From contig QJYE01000116.1 of assembly GCA_003235785.1 (NCBI GenBank), forward strand, positions 1 to 21,250: DNA of 21,250 nucleotides. Reading direction: 5' to 3'. The notes under the pieces were generated by a model. That model was given only the letters and a program-made list of their open reading frames with translations, was not told the origin of the DNA and searched no databases. Every line of letters starts with the position of its first letter. The first letter of the stretch is position 1. Below are positions 7,222-14,944 of this stretch, piece after piece. This stretch comes from Nitrospirota bacterium (lineage in GTDB: Bacteria; Nitrospirota; Nitrospiria; Nitrospirales; UBA8639). The position numbers and the translations under genes are program-made.

Positions 7222-8744
7222 AAGGAGGATTTCACAATCTTCGGCGACATGAAAATGACTAATTCACTTTTGGTTTTAACGGTGTAGGTACCTTTAAATA
7301 AACGCCCCAGCCAAGGAATATCTCCCAATAATGGCACCTTCCGTTCAGTTTCTGAGGATTCTTCTTGGATTAATCCTCCAATGATGACCATCTCTCCATC
7401 CTTGAGCCGGACGAGTCCGGAGGATTGTTTGATATCCAAAACAGGAGCGGTGGCCGTTTCTTGTGGCGATGTCTCAATGGCACGAAGTCGGGAAATAATA
7501 GGCGTCACATCCAACATGATCCATCCGTCTTCGGAAATTTGCGGAGTCACGGATAACACCAGCCCAACTGTCACAGAGCGAGCTTGTTCGGTCACGATAT
7601 TGGGGCTTCCGGCCGCCCCCTGTGAGATGGTGGAGGTGAAGAATGGTTGATCCGTGGCCACCTTAATGAGGGCCGGTTGATTGTTGAGCGTCACGACGCG
7701 AGGCTGCGAGATAACCTTGATTTCGCCCTGTTCCTGAAGAGCTTTTAAGACGCCGTCAAAGCTCCCGTCGGCAAAGGAAATCGTGGTGGTCGCGGCTTTG
7801 GCGATAAATCCACCAAATGGGGCGGTGATAATATTGGCCAAAGCGATATTGCCAGAGGTGCCATCAAAATTGATTTTGCTCCAGTCGATTCCAAGGCTGT
7901 AATTGTCGTTTAAATTGACTTCATAAATCCGCACTTCAATTTCTACTTGCCGATAGAGTGCCTGGTGAACGTTCTTCAGGAAGGCATCAATTTCGTCTAC
8001 GCGTTTGTACCAGTCAGAAATTTGAATGGTTCCCGATAGCCGATTAATCACCAATCGCCCATCTTTCGACATGAGCGTTTGTATTTGTTTTTCTAATTCT
8101 TCCCAAAATTTAATTTCATCTTGTTGATTGACCTCGATTTGCCCCGTTTGTTGTGACCCACCTCCACTGCTGGAACCGGAGCTCATTTGGGCGCGGTTTT
8201 GTCCGGTACCCCCGCGGATCAGCCGGATGTAATCGATATTGAGTGATTGCGTTTTGAATTGTTTCACCTTAATCAGACTGCCAAGTTCTTCCCAATAATA
8301 TCCATGGGCTTCCAGGAGCGCGGACATGGCCCGTTCCAATGGCAGGTCGTGAAAGTCGATCGTCACGGATCCGGTGATCTCCGGTCCGGCGACGATATTG
8401 AGGTGATTGCTCCTGGCGAAAAGAGCTAAAGCATCAACGATTGGCAGCTCTTGTGCCCGAAAGGAATACAGCGGTCCTAAATCTGGAGGTGGCGTGGGAG
8501 AAGGTGGCCCCATCGCACTGCTGACCATTCGATCTTCCAGAGAAAATGTGACATCGTGACTGGGGATCGTGGCGTGAATAGCTTGTGGATCAGAGAATAA
8601 AGAGGCTAAAGGCACAGGGGCCAAGGGCGAAGGGGGCACGTCTGTATCTGGACCGGTGGTTGTACAGCCCCAGAGGGTCAACAGCGCCAAAATCGTTCCC
8701 GTCACAATTATGGAGAGACTCGCGCACGAGTTGGGGAGGCGCAT
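7218..8744 (-). CDS. mshL: MshL secretin lipoprotein, outer-membrane pore of the pilus
   Basis: From the ATG at 8744 this is 508 residues. A 26-residue lipoprotein signal (hydrophobic IIVTGTILALLTLWG) precedes C27. An STN-type domain follows at about 93-163 (YSFRAQELPIVDALALFARS). Next come an N-domain with a Ser/Gly-rich loop (SSGSSSGGGSQQ) and the secretin core to the end, with VISQPRVVTLNNQPALIKV, VGLVLSVTPQISEDGWIMLD and VPLLGDIPWLGRLF. It forms the outer-membrane gate for the MSHA pilus. The open frame continues upstream to a TTG at 8840 that overlaps the preceding gene. I prefer 8744 because it gives a proper lipoprotein signal and has AAAGGG eight bases upstream. An ATG at 8801 is a third option. 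Confidence 0.92.
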   Translation of the reverse strand: MRLPNSCASLSIIVTGTILALLTLWGCTTTGPDTDVPPSPLAPVPLASLFSDPQAIHATIPSHDVTFSLEDRMVSSAMGPPSPTPPPDLGPLYSFRAQELPIVDALALFARSNHLNIVAGPEITGSVTIDFHDLPLERAMSALLEAHGYYWEELGSLIKVKQFKTQSLNIDYIRLIRGGTGQNRAQMSSGSSSGGGSQQTGQIEVNQQDEIKFWEELEKQIQTLMSKDGRLVINRLSGTIQISDWYKRVDEIDAFLKNVHQALYRQVEIEVRIYEVNLNDNYSLGIDWSKINFDGTSGNIALANIITAPFGGFIAKAATTTISFADGSFDGVLKALQEQGEIKVISQPRVVTLNNQPALIKVATDQPFFTSTISQGAAGSPNIVTEQARSVTVGLVLSVTPQISEDGWIMLDVTPIISRLRAIETSPQETATAPVLDIKQSSGLVRLKDGEMVIIGGLIQEESSETERKVPLLGDIPWLGRLFKGTYTVKTKSELVIFMSPKIVKSSL

Positions 8745-8817
8745 GGGCCGAGCCCTTTCTTGGTGCGTTCTGGGGATTGATGGTGAAGGAATGGGTTTCA
8801 TCCTGCTGCGTCTTGGG

Positions 8818-9336
8818 TTATGAGGTTGTAGGAGTGGCAAAGGTTAAAAATTCTTTCTTCCCATGACGTTGGAGCCAGACGCCTTTGAGCTGAATAGAAA
8901 CGACCCGGTACCCCTCAATCATTTCGCCTTCATACACCACCTGGTGGTTGATGACCGCACTGCGTTGTTCTGCCTCAATCGCGATCGCTTTAAGCATCAG
9001 GCTGTTGGGTGATGAGGTCTGCGGTTTTTGGGTGATCGATGCAGAGGCCGGCAATGCTTGCGAGGAGGGGTTCGACCATTTCGCGAGAGACATGGGTGTG
9101 AACGGATCTCGTGCTGGATGTTCAATCCATGTGGTGGCCTCTTCTTCATGCGCCACGAGTGAGGGCGATACGGGTGTCGATACAGGTGATGGAGTCGAGG
9201 CCACAGACACTGGTACCGTCGAATCCAGAGTGGATTCCATGACGTTGTAATACACGGCAATCCCCGCCAGGATGCATAGGCCAGACATGACGAGGGGGTT
9301 GTTTAAAGCGCGACGGAATCGATTGTTTTCATCCAT
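8818..9336 (-). CDS. PilP/MshK-like inner-membrane pilus assembly protein
   Basis: The 172-residue protein has one N-terminal membrane helix (about 15-33, VMSGLCILAGIAVYYNV), a Ser/Thr/Pro-rich periplasmic linker and a small beta domain (about 110-170). The domain reads LMLKAIAIEAEQRSAVINHQVV then EGYRVVSIQLKGVWLQ. This pattern is that of the PilP/GspC homology-region domain, which contacts the secretin. It sits between the PilO-like gene, overlapping it by 34 bases, and mshL. That is the position of mshK in the Vibrio MSHA locus, but I cannot show homology to MshK itself, hence no symbol. The final codons overlap the longest possible mshL frame. Confidence 0.72.
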   Translation of the reverse strand: MDENNRFRRALNNPLVMSGLCILAGIAVYYNVMESTLDSTVPVSVASTPSPVSTPVSPSLVAHEEEATTWIEHPARDPFTPMSLAKWSNPSSQALPASASITQKPQTSSPNSLMLKAIAIEAEQRSAVINHQVVYEGEMIEGYRVVSIQLKGVWLQRHGKKEFLTFATPTTS

Positions 9337-9890
9337 ACCAAGAATCCAACGGTTAAAAGTGTGGCCTTTTCCCCGTCACCGGTCACGGTGACTTCGTGAA
9401 TATCGATGCGCGGGCCCGACTGTTCCAATGCATGTAAGAAGCGAAGATAGTTTCGATAGCCGCTCTGTTCTCCTCGGGTTGAAACCTGCATCTCTATGGG
9501 GATCACGGTGAGCCCTTCCACAGGTGCTTGGGTTTGTCGTGTCTTCACTAGGCGGTAGTGCATTTGAAGATCCCATTGTTCTCCCTGTTGTTGAAGCCCC
9601 TGCATCCATTGGGCAAGATGTGTCACGTTCTGAATCAACAACTGGTCGGTGTGTTCGAGATCCGTCTTGAGGGATTCTGGGTTGGCCTCATGGTATTGCG
9701 CCTTAAGGATTGAGACTTCCTGGTCTAAAATGATGGTCGCGTGAATTTGATTGTGGCTGTCTTGCATATCCGAGAATTTGTCGAGACTCATCCAGATGCC
9801 CAATGAGATGCACCCAACGAGTCCAAAGGCCATACTCAGGGTTTTGATTTGTTGAGAATCAGGCCGGGGTATTCGCAGCATAGGGGTCAT
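9303..9890 (-). CDS. mshJ: PilO/MshJ-like pilus alignment protein
   Basis: This 195-residue protein has a short cytoplasmic tail and one membrane helix at about 18-34 (LSMAFGLVGCISLGIWM). A coiled-coil stretch (about 40-110, rich in Glu, Gln and His) and a ferredoxin-like periplasmic domain follow, with RGEQSGYRNYLRFLHALEQS and the terminal strand LLTVGFLVWM. This is the PilO/MshJ layout. It partners the PilN-like half of the preceding gene to bridge platform and secretin. The ATG overlaps the upstream stop (ATGA), with AAAGG nine bases ahead. The symbol rests on order (I-J-K-L-M-N) more than on sequence motifs. Confidence 0.75.
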   Translation of the reverse strand: MTPMLRIPRPDSQQIKTLSMAFGLVGCISLGIWMSLDKFSDMQDSHNQIHATIILDQEVSILKAQYHEANPESLKTDLEHTDQLLIQNVTHLAQWMQGLQQQGEQWDLQMHYRLVKTRQTQAPVEGLTVIPIEMQVSTRGEQSGYRNYLRFLHALEQSGPRIDIHEVTVTGDGEKATLLTVGFLVWMKTIDSVAL

Positions 9891-11374
9891 GAGATCTGGC
9901 CTTTCAACGTGAAACGATAACGTGGCCCGGTTGTCTCATGGGTTGAGGCGGAGGCGGTTTGTGCCAGGAGTTGATCTCGCCAACCATGCTCAACGGTGAC
10001 GTGGTACGGTCCGGCGGCTAACTGGGCGATCAACTCTTCGAGCAGCAACAGTGTTTCGGCTAAATTTGTGCCGGTACTCCCGGTGATCTCGACCTCCCAT
10101 TTGGCCGGTGTCCGGGTGATCGAGACTTTTTTGAGCACGGTTTGTGGGAGAGGCAGGGTACCAAGATAGCCTAAAAATGGGCCTTCAAGAGAGGACGTTT
10201 TTGACGTTATCCCTTGGATCCATTGACGCTTGTGACGGAGGGTGACCAGTCGATTTGCCCAGAGTTGTTGATCCTCTTGAAGGGCCTTGGCCTGCTGGAT
10301 CACTACTTGGAGGCTCCTTTGATTCTTAGCGAAATATCCCTCAATGATTCCCGTTGTTCCCACGCACATTGTCATGATGGCCACAATGGTGGCGGCTACT
10401 GCGGTGGTGAGATTTTTTCTCATGGGTGCTCGACGCACCTCAGGAGGCGTAAAATTATTGCTGAGGTTCATGGGAAGAGTGGCGCCGACCCACAGCCAGT
10501 ATTGCCAATCCGGGTTGACCGGGAATGGCAAAATAGGCGTTGACACGTGCGGTTGAACTTCCTCTAAGGTTAAACGTTTTTCTTCACCCCAAAACCAAAT
10601 TTGGGAAACCGTCAGATTGGCCTGTTGATTAATGAACATGATGGTTCGATTCACTTCTGTACCAATCCGCTCTCCCAGAGAAACCCAATCTTGCGCCGGG
10701 GCCAGATGGCGAATGAGGAATGAGGTGCCATCTTCTCTCCCGGCGATGAACATGACATTGCCTTCAAGCATGCTAATGAGGATGGTGGCCTCACCCGGTT
10801 CCACCGGCAACGTGCTGAGTTGACTTTCTGTCAGGGCCGAGAGAGGTGCGAGTTGTTGAAGATCCAGTTGGAGTTCCTCACAAATGAGAAGAATGTCATC
10901 AATGAATTGTTGGGGCCAAATTTCGAGATGGATGTTTTGTTGCCCCCTCGCTTGGATGCCAAGGTGATGGCGCCAGGCTGCCGGGCCTTCCCAGGTTTTT
11001 ACTTGTTGGACTTTGCGTTCAAGTATGGGGATCCGGTCAGTGAGGGACATCATTGGGAGTTGAAGGTTGAGAGAGATGAATCGTCTATCTTCGACTAAGA
11101 TGGAGATGTGCCTTCCGGGAAATTCTGTATGCCGGATGGCATCGGTAATCGCCTGGCGAAGCGGCTCAGGCTTCAAGATGATCCCAGGTCTTTCCCAGCT
11201 CAGGTGAACAAGGTCATTGATAATAGACATGGCTTTAAAGCGACCATTGAGGAGACTCACACTCAAAACCGTCAGTCGTTTTCGTCGGGACGTTTTTCGT
11301 ACATGATCAGACAGATGCCTGATGGTTGAACGGATATAGTGCTTAGGAGAAGTCATTGTGAAGGAGAAGGCCAT
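9887..11374 (-). CDS. mshI: MshI-like protein: PilM-like cytoplasmic domain fused to PilN-like domain
   Basis: In this 495-residue protein, residues about 33-270 form a cytoplasmic PilM/actin-like domain. It opens with LTVLSVSLLNGRFKAM and contains SILVEDRRFISLNLQLP, EATILISMLEGN and RIGTEVNRTIMFI. A membrane helix lies at about 322-343 (LTTAVAATIVAIMTMCVG). A PilN-like periplasmic half follows, with a coil of LQVVIQQAKALQEDQQLW type and then a beta-rich fold with PQTVLKKVSITRTPAKWEVEITG. It would tie the ATPase/platform complex to the PilO/PilP-like proteins. In many type IV pili PilM and PilN are separate genes. It starts 15 bases after the minor pilin stop. AGGGAACGG lies 10-15 bases before the ATG, so the start is moderately supported. 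Confidence 0.82.
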   Translation of the reverse strand: MAFSFTMTSPKHYIRSTIRHLSDHVRKTSRRKRLTVLSVSLLNGRFKAMSIINDLVHLSWERPGIILKPEPLRQAITDAIRHTEFPGRHISILVEDRRFISLNLQLPMMSLTDRIPILERKVQQVKTWEGPAAWRHHLGIQARGQQNIHLEIWPQQFIDDILLICEELQLDLQQLAPLSALTESQLSTLPVEPGEATILISMLEGNVMFIAGREDGTSFLIRHLAPAQDWVSLGERIGTEVNRTIMFINQQANLTVSQIWFWGEEKRLTLEEVQPHVSTPILPFPVNPDWQYWLWVGATLPMNLSNNFTPPEVRRAPMRKNLTTAVAATIVAIMTMCVGTTGIIEGYFAKNQRSLQVVIQQAKALQEDQQLWANRLVTLRHKRQWIQGITSKTSSLEGPFLGYLGTLPLPQTVLKKVSITRTPAKWEVEITGSTGTNLAETLLLLEELIAQLAAGPYHVTVEHGWRDQLLAQTASASTHETTGPRYRFTLKGQIS

Positions 11375-11389
11375 GATGTGATCCGTTCC

Positions 11390-12190
11390 CTATGGGGCGT
11401 AACACCCGCTACTGATCACTCGCCATTTGGACCCGTTGGCGCAATCAGGGTCTAATTGATAGCCGGCTTCACCGGTCATCATGAATTGGGTATCGGCTGT
11501 CCCAAATGTATCGGCCTCATCAAGTGCCACCGTGGTGCCCGCCAGATGATACCGGGCATGCAGGGCCAATGTACCTCCACCAGAATTGGTAGGAGTTCCG
11601 TCAATGGCATAACTGCCTCCTGCTCCATCTGCAGAGAGGCTGAGCAAATGAAAGAGATGGCCAACGTGCCCACGGTAGATTTTGAGATCCGGTATTCCGG
11701 TTTCGTCGATATTCCACTGGGCGTCAAATTCCGCATCAGTCGTAATAGCGGGATTTGCGTTGAGTGATAAATCGGTAATCAGTAAAAACCTGGCATCAGC
11801 CAGAGCGTTGGATGCTAAGCCTAGCGCGTTTGAATAGCCGCCGATATTGGGATGAATGAAGAAATACCGCAGAAATCCATTGGTGTTGTTGGTCAGTTGC
11901 CCGATTGAGGTCGACACATAGTCTGGACTCAATGCCGTGAGATTTGCTGGAAACGATCGGGTTTGTCGGATGTACAGTTCAATGCCTTTGGCGATATTCG
12001 CCAATTGTTGATCCTCGGCATCTCGCTTGGCGTTCCGCAGTTGATTAATGATGTTGGGCGTCACAAAACTGGCCAGAATAGCTAAAATCGCTAAGACACC
12101 GATGAGTTCCACAAGCGTGAAGCCTGTGGAAGACGTGAGGCGTGAGGCGTGAAGTGTTGAGGAGACCCAAGCTGGCCGGGGCCATAGCAT
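11390..12190 (-). CDS. Minor type IV pilin with class III signal (MSHA family)
   Basis: The protein is 266 residues from the ATG at 12190. The prepilin site is G23 followed by FTLVELIGVLAILAILAS, with Glu at +5. A long helix (NQLRNAKRDAEDQQLANIAKGIELYIRQT, read across 20-residue segments) and a globular C-terminus follow. The end is DPDC and then GCYAP, a Cys pair like a pilin D-region loop. It is clearly paralogous to the pilin at 12443-13729: both have IHP, RFLLI, AEF, NVGHLF/HVGHLF and the DP-C-C ending. I chose 12190 because AAGGA lies five bases upstream and the frame upstream (to 12316) looks non-coding. Residues 9-20 of the leader come from a heptamer array. It follows the small gene by seven bases. 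Confidence 0.85.
   Translation of the reverse strand: MLWPRPAWVSSTLHASRLTSSTGFTLVELIGVLAILAILASFVTPNIINQLRNAKRDAEDQQLANIAKGIELYIRQTRSFPANLTALSPDYVSTSIGQLTNNTNGFLRYFFIHPNIGGYSNALGLASNALADARFLLITDLSLNANPAITTDAEFDAQWNIDETGIPDLKIYRGHVGHLFHLLSLSADGAGGSYAIDGTPTNSGGGTLALHARYHLAGTTVALDEADTFGTADTQFMMTGEAGYQLDPDCANGSKWRVISSGCYAP
12132..12164. repeat. Heptamer array inside a prepilin leader
   Basis: Tandem units CGTGAGG CGTGAGG CGTGAAG, then TGTTGAGGAG, match the intergenic elements at 18301 and 19133. On the coding strand they translate as part of the cytoplasmic leader peptide (SSTLHASRLTS) of the minor pilin, upstream of the cleavage site, where extra residues would be removed with the leader. Confidence 0.65.
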
Positions 12191-12197
12191 TGTTTCC

Positions 12198-12410
12198 TTA
12201 ATGGTTTTGGTTCCTCTGACTCTGGACCTGATACGCATTTCTCCAAGCTTCCTCTGAGGCGCGATGCCACAGACGCATTTCGGGCTCTGGCAAATTTTGC
12301 CGAGTCTCCCTCTCATTCATCTGTCGGAGAATGGTGAGCGGATCTTTATTGAGGGTTTGGGAAGTCAGGGGGTGAAGAGTGAAAAGGACGAATTCTTGTA
12401 CATCTTTCAT
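12198..12410 (-). CDS. Small 70-residue protein of unknown function within the pilus operon
   Basis: I do not recognise this protein. The ATG at 12410 has a near-perfect Shine-Dalgarno (AAGGAGG, four bases spacing), and its TAA overlaps the AAGGA that serves the next pilin. It therefore fits tightly in the operon between the two minor pilins. The first 15 residues (MKDVQEFVLFTLHPL) lie in a heptamer element. The rest is charged and helix-like (DPLTILRQMNERETRQNLPE, then MRLWHRASEEAWRNAYQ), with no signal peptide, no Cys and no membrane segment, so it is probably cytoplasmic. The competing frame, an N-terminal extension of the downstream pilin, looks less protein-like. It could be a pilus accessory factor or a spurious frame. 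Confidence 0.55.
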   Translation of the reverse strand: MKDVQEFVLFTLHPLTSQTLNKDPLTILRQMNERETRQNLPEPEMRLWHRASEEAWRNAYQVQSQRNQNH

Positions 12411-12437
12411 TTTCCTCCTTACTTTTCACTTTTTGTG
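12362..12437. repeat. Heptamer element with inverted arms between two pilin genes
   Basis: The left arm is AGTCAGG GGGTGAA GAGTGAA AAGGACG and the right arm is TTTTCCT CCTTACT TTTCACT. GTGAAAAG occurs in both arms in opposite orientation, so a hairpin can form. The right arm, read on the minus strand, supplies the AAGGAGG ribosome binding site of the small gene at 12198-12410. Confidence 0.6.
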
Positions 12438-12442
12438 CGATC

Positions 12443-13729
12443 TCAATTCCAAGCAATTTCGATATTGTCCGCAAGCAAGTAGCGCTTTACGTTCCCAGCA
12501 CGAGAAAATTGAACTTGAGTGTTGGCGGCAATGAAGGCCGTGATGTCAAACGTTTGGAACACTTGGGTGGCATCGCTGGCGTTCATGGTATAGGTCTGAA
12601 GGGTCGTCCAGCCGCCGCCGCCATTGTTTGAGACTTCAACTTTTATATTTCCTCCATTGTCCCCAACAGTCCGACGGTAACTAAAGGTGAGGGTGGCGAC
12701 GACCGCACCGGTGAGATCCACTTCACGAATGACTGATGTTGAGGCCCCCCCGCCCCCGCCGCCAATTTGGAGGCAGTTGCCTGCGGCACATTGTGCATCG
12801 GTCACGACCTGCATCTTCCCACTGGTTGGGCCATCGGTTTCACCGGTTTCCAGCCAGTCGGTTTTCCAATTTTTGACTCCGTCATCGCCGTTGTACGCGA
12901 TGAGGCTAAATTCGTCTCTCACAGTGCCCATGCCTCCAGTACAGATGGGATCCAGAGGATTCCATTGCTTGGTCGGCGGACAGAAGGGATCAAACCAATA
13001 GGCGGTGTTGGTGGTGAGCGCAAATTGGACCTCTGGGAAGGTATAGGCGGGGCTCTCATCAAATCCGATCGTGGTTCCCACTATGTGGAACGCATTGTGG
13101 GCGGGAAGTAAGGCTCCGCCGGAATCGATGGCTGGTATCGTACTGATGAGATAGCTCGCTCCATTGCCTGTCGGCGCGATGCCTAAAGAATAGAATAAAT
13201 GTCCGACATTGCTTCGATGAATGTGGAGATTGGGGATGACGCGTTCATCCATAGCCCACCATGTTTCAAATTCAGCCGGAGTGGTGATGATCGGGGCGGC
13301 ATCTTGTGTGAGATGGGAGATGAGAAGAAATCGCACATTGGGCATCTCACCGGCAGACAAGCCCGTGCTGTTGGTAAAGCCGGCCATGTCCGGGTGGATC
13401 ACGTAATAGCGAGGAAACCCTCGGGGGTTTATGGCCAATTGCGCGACAGAAAACGGGACATACTCCGGGGCAAGACTGGCCAGGGAAGGCGGGAAGGCCT
13501 TCGTGTGTTTCAGGTATGTCTGTATGCCATTGGCCATGAGACGAAGGTGTTGGTCTTCGCTGTCTTGATGTCGTTGATTCAAAATTTGGACGAAGGCGGG
13601 TGTGAGTAGTGAGAGGCCAATAGTGACAATTGCCAGGATTCCGATGACAGCAATGAGGCCGATGCCTGCTTGAGGTTCATGGGGTGGTAATGGGTTTGTC
13701 GATGTGGTAGCAGGAGGAGCGTTATCCAT
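12443..13729 (-). CDS. Pilin-like minor subunit with C-terminal beta-sandwich domain, candidate tip adhesin
   Basis: This is a 428-residue protein. A leader ends at G22, followed by IGLIAVIGILAIVTIGLSLL, a pilin-type helix, but position +5 is Ala (A27), not Glu. Residues 1-265 are paralogous to the next minor pilin, sharing the Cys pair C250/C263. Residues about 272-428 form an added beta-rich domain (NGDDGVKNW, TDWLETGETDGPTSGK, a Gly run, REVDLTGAVVATLTFSYRR, ending LLADNIEIAW). From memory this resembles a jelly-roll module repeated in bacterial secreted proteins and adhesins. Loss of Glu5 is seen in GspK-type tip pseudopilins. I infer a tip subunit displaying a binding domain. The ATG is nine bases after the mshG stop, with only a weak GGGCT ahead. 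C314 and C319 may form a second disulfide. Confidence 0.8.
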   Translation of the reverse strand: MDNAPPATTSTNPLPPHEPQAGIGLIAVIGILAIVTIGLSLLTPAFVQILNQRHQDSEDQHLRLMANGIQTYLKHTKAFPPSLASLAPEYVPFSVAQLAINPRGFPRYYVIHPDMAGFTNSTGLSAGEMPNVRFLLISHLTQDAAPIITTPAEFETWWAMDERVIPNLHIHRSNVGHLFYSLGIAPTGNGASYLISTIPAIDSGGALLPAHNAFHIVGTTIGFDESPAYTFPEVQFALTTNTAYWFDPFCPPTKQWNPLDPICTGGMGTVRDEFSLIAYNGDDGVKNWKTDWLETGETDGPTSGKMQVVTDAQCAAGNCLQIGGGGGGASTSVIREVDLTGAVVATLTFSYRRTVGDNGGNIKVEVSNNGGGGWTTLQTYTMNASDATQVFQTFDITAFIAANTQVQFSRAGNVKRYLLADNIEIAWN

Positions 13730-13738
13730 GAGAGCCCA

Positions 13739-14944
13739 TTAGAATCCCCCCATGAGACTCATCATCGGCATGAAGAGCGCTAAGGCGACCGTGCCCACGA
13801 TGCTAATGAGGCCCAGGGTGATGACAGGTTCCAGGATGGCAAAGATTTTTTTGACCCGACGGGGAATTTCCTGGTTGTAGTAATGGGAGACATTCATGAG
13901 GGTTTTCGATAAGTTTCCGGTTGTTTCGCCAACAGCAATCATTTGGACCATCATGGGTGGAAAGATGGGGTGCCGACTGAGGGCATCATGAATGGTCGAG
14001 CCTTCGGCAATGCTGCGTTGGATGTCGCGCAGTGCCTCGGCCACGACCTGGTTCCCGACAAGTCCCTGACATAATTGCAGGCAATGCAGCACGGGAAGGC
14101 CTGCACGGTTGAGCACGGCAAAATTTTGTACAAACTTTGACAAGGTCAACATGGTGAGAAGTTCCCCGAGCACCGGCAATTCTAAAATGATCTGGTCGCG
14201 CCAGTTAGAAAATCCCGCGATATAATGTCGTCCGATCCACCAGGTCAAGGGGAGGATAAGCATCATCGGTATCCAAATGAACCAATTGTTGACCATGAAT
14301 TCGCTAGCACCGATCACGAGGACCGTGACGAAGGGGAGAGGGACATTCAGGTCGTGTAACACAGGAATAAATCGAGGGATGACAAACGTAAATAACAAGA
14401 TCAGCAGGCCTGTCACCGCGCAAATGACGATGCTGGGGTAAATGGTGGCTTGGCGGATATCGCCACGGATTTGATCGGCCCAGTCCAAATACCGTTCGAG
14501 TTCCTGAAATGTTTCCGCCAACGTGTTACTTTCTTCCCCGGCTTGGACCAAATTAGTGACTTGCGGAGGGAAAATGGAGGGGTGTTGTTTCATGGCGGCA
14601 TGAAGGGGGCTGCCTGCCTCCACCTGTTGAAAAATGGATTGTAAGGTGGCACGTAATTGGAGATTTGGAGAACCTTCGGACAAGTTTTTGAGGGCTTGGG
14701 AGAGGGGAATGCCTGCGTCTAACAAGGTAAACATATGGGTGGAAAATTCCAGAAGATCACGGGATTTCACCTTCCCCAGCTTGCCGGTTCGTGTGGAAGA
14801 TTTGGGTTGAGTTTCGAGGGCTCGAACGAGCCACAGCCCCATATGTTGGAGCCGCTGTTCTAATTGGGAGAGGTCGGATGCGGTCATCTCGCCCTCGGCA
14901 GGTTGCCCTTGTGCATTAATGGCCCGGTAATGGAAATTAGCCAC
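13739..14944 (-). CDS. mshG: MshG inner-membrane platform protein (GspF/PilC family)
   Basis: This 401-residue protein opens with the GspF hallmark (FHYRAINAQGQPAEGEM). Two tandem T2SF domains follow: the first includes LLEFSTHMFTLLDAGIPLSQ and LVQAGEESNTLAETFQEL, the second FVQNFAVLNRAGLPVLHCLQ and MIAVGETTGNLSKTLMNVS. About three membrane helices are present (near 170-190, 205-235 and the C-terminal LGLISIVGTVALALFMPMM). It is the cytoplasmic-membrane platform on which pilins are assembled by MshE. The start is a GTG inside the last codons of mshE (8-base overlap), with GAGGG about six bases upstream, so the pair is translationally coupled. Length is as expected for the family. Confidence 0.93.
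   Translation of the reverse strand: MANFHYRAINAQGQPAEGEMTASDLSQLEQRLQHMGLWLVRALETQPKSSTRTGKLGKVKSRDLLEFSTHMFTLLDAGIPLSQALKNLSEGSPNLQLRATLQSIFQQVEAGSPLHAAMKQHPSIFPPQVTNLVQAGEESNTLAETFQELERYLDWADQIRGDIRQATIYPSIVICAVTGLLILLFTFVIPRFIPVLHDLNVPLPFVTVLVIGASEFMVNNWFIWIPMMLILPLTWWIGRHYIAGFSNWRDQIILELPVLGELLTMLTLSKFVQNFAVLNRAGLPVLHCLQLCQGLVGNQVVAEALRDIQRSIAEGSTIHDALSRHPIFPPMMVQMIAVGETTGNLSKTLMNVSHYYNQEIPRRVKKIFAILEPVITLGLISIVGTVALALFMPMMSLMGGF

Noticed and set aside
8745..8840. Longer mshL starting at TTG 8840
   Set aside because: It overlaps the preceding gene and buries the lipoprotein signal 32 residues from the N-terminus. ATG 8744 gives a standard signal with a ribosome binding site.
12191..12316. 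N-terminal extension of the minor pilin to an ATG at 12316
   Set aside because: It would give an unusual 65-residue leader. The ATG at 12190 has AAGGA at good spacing, and the region is better explained by the small gene in another frame.
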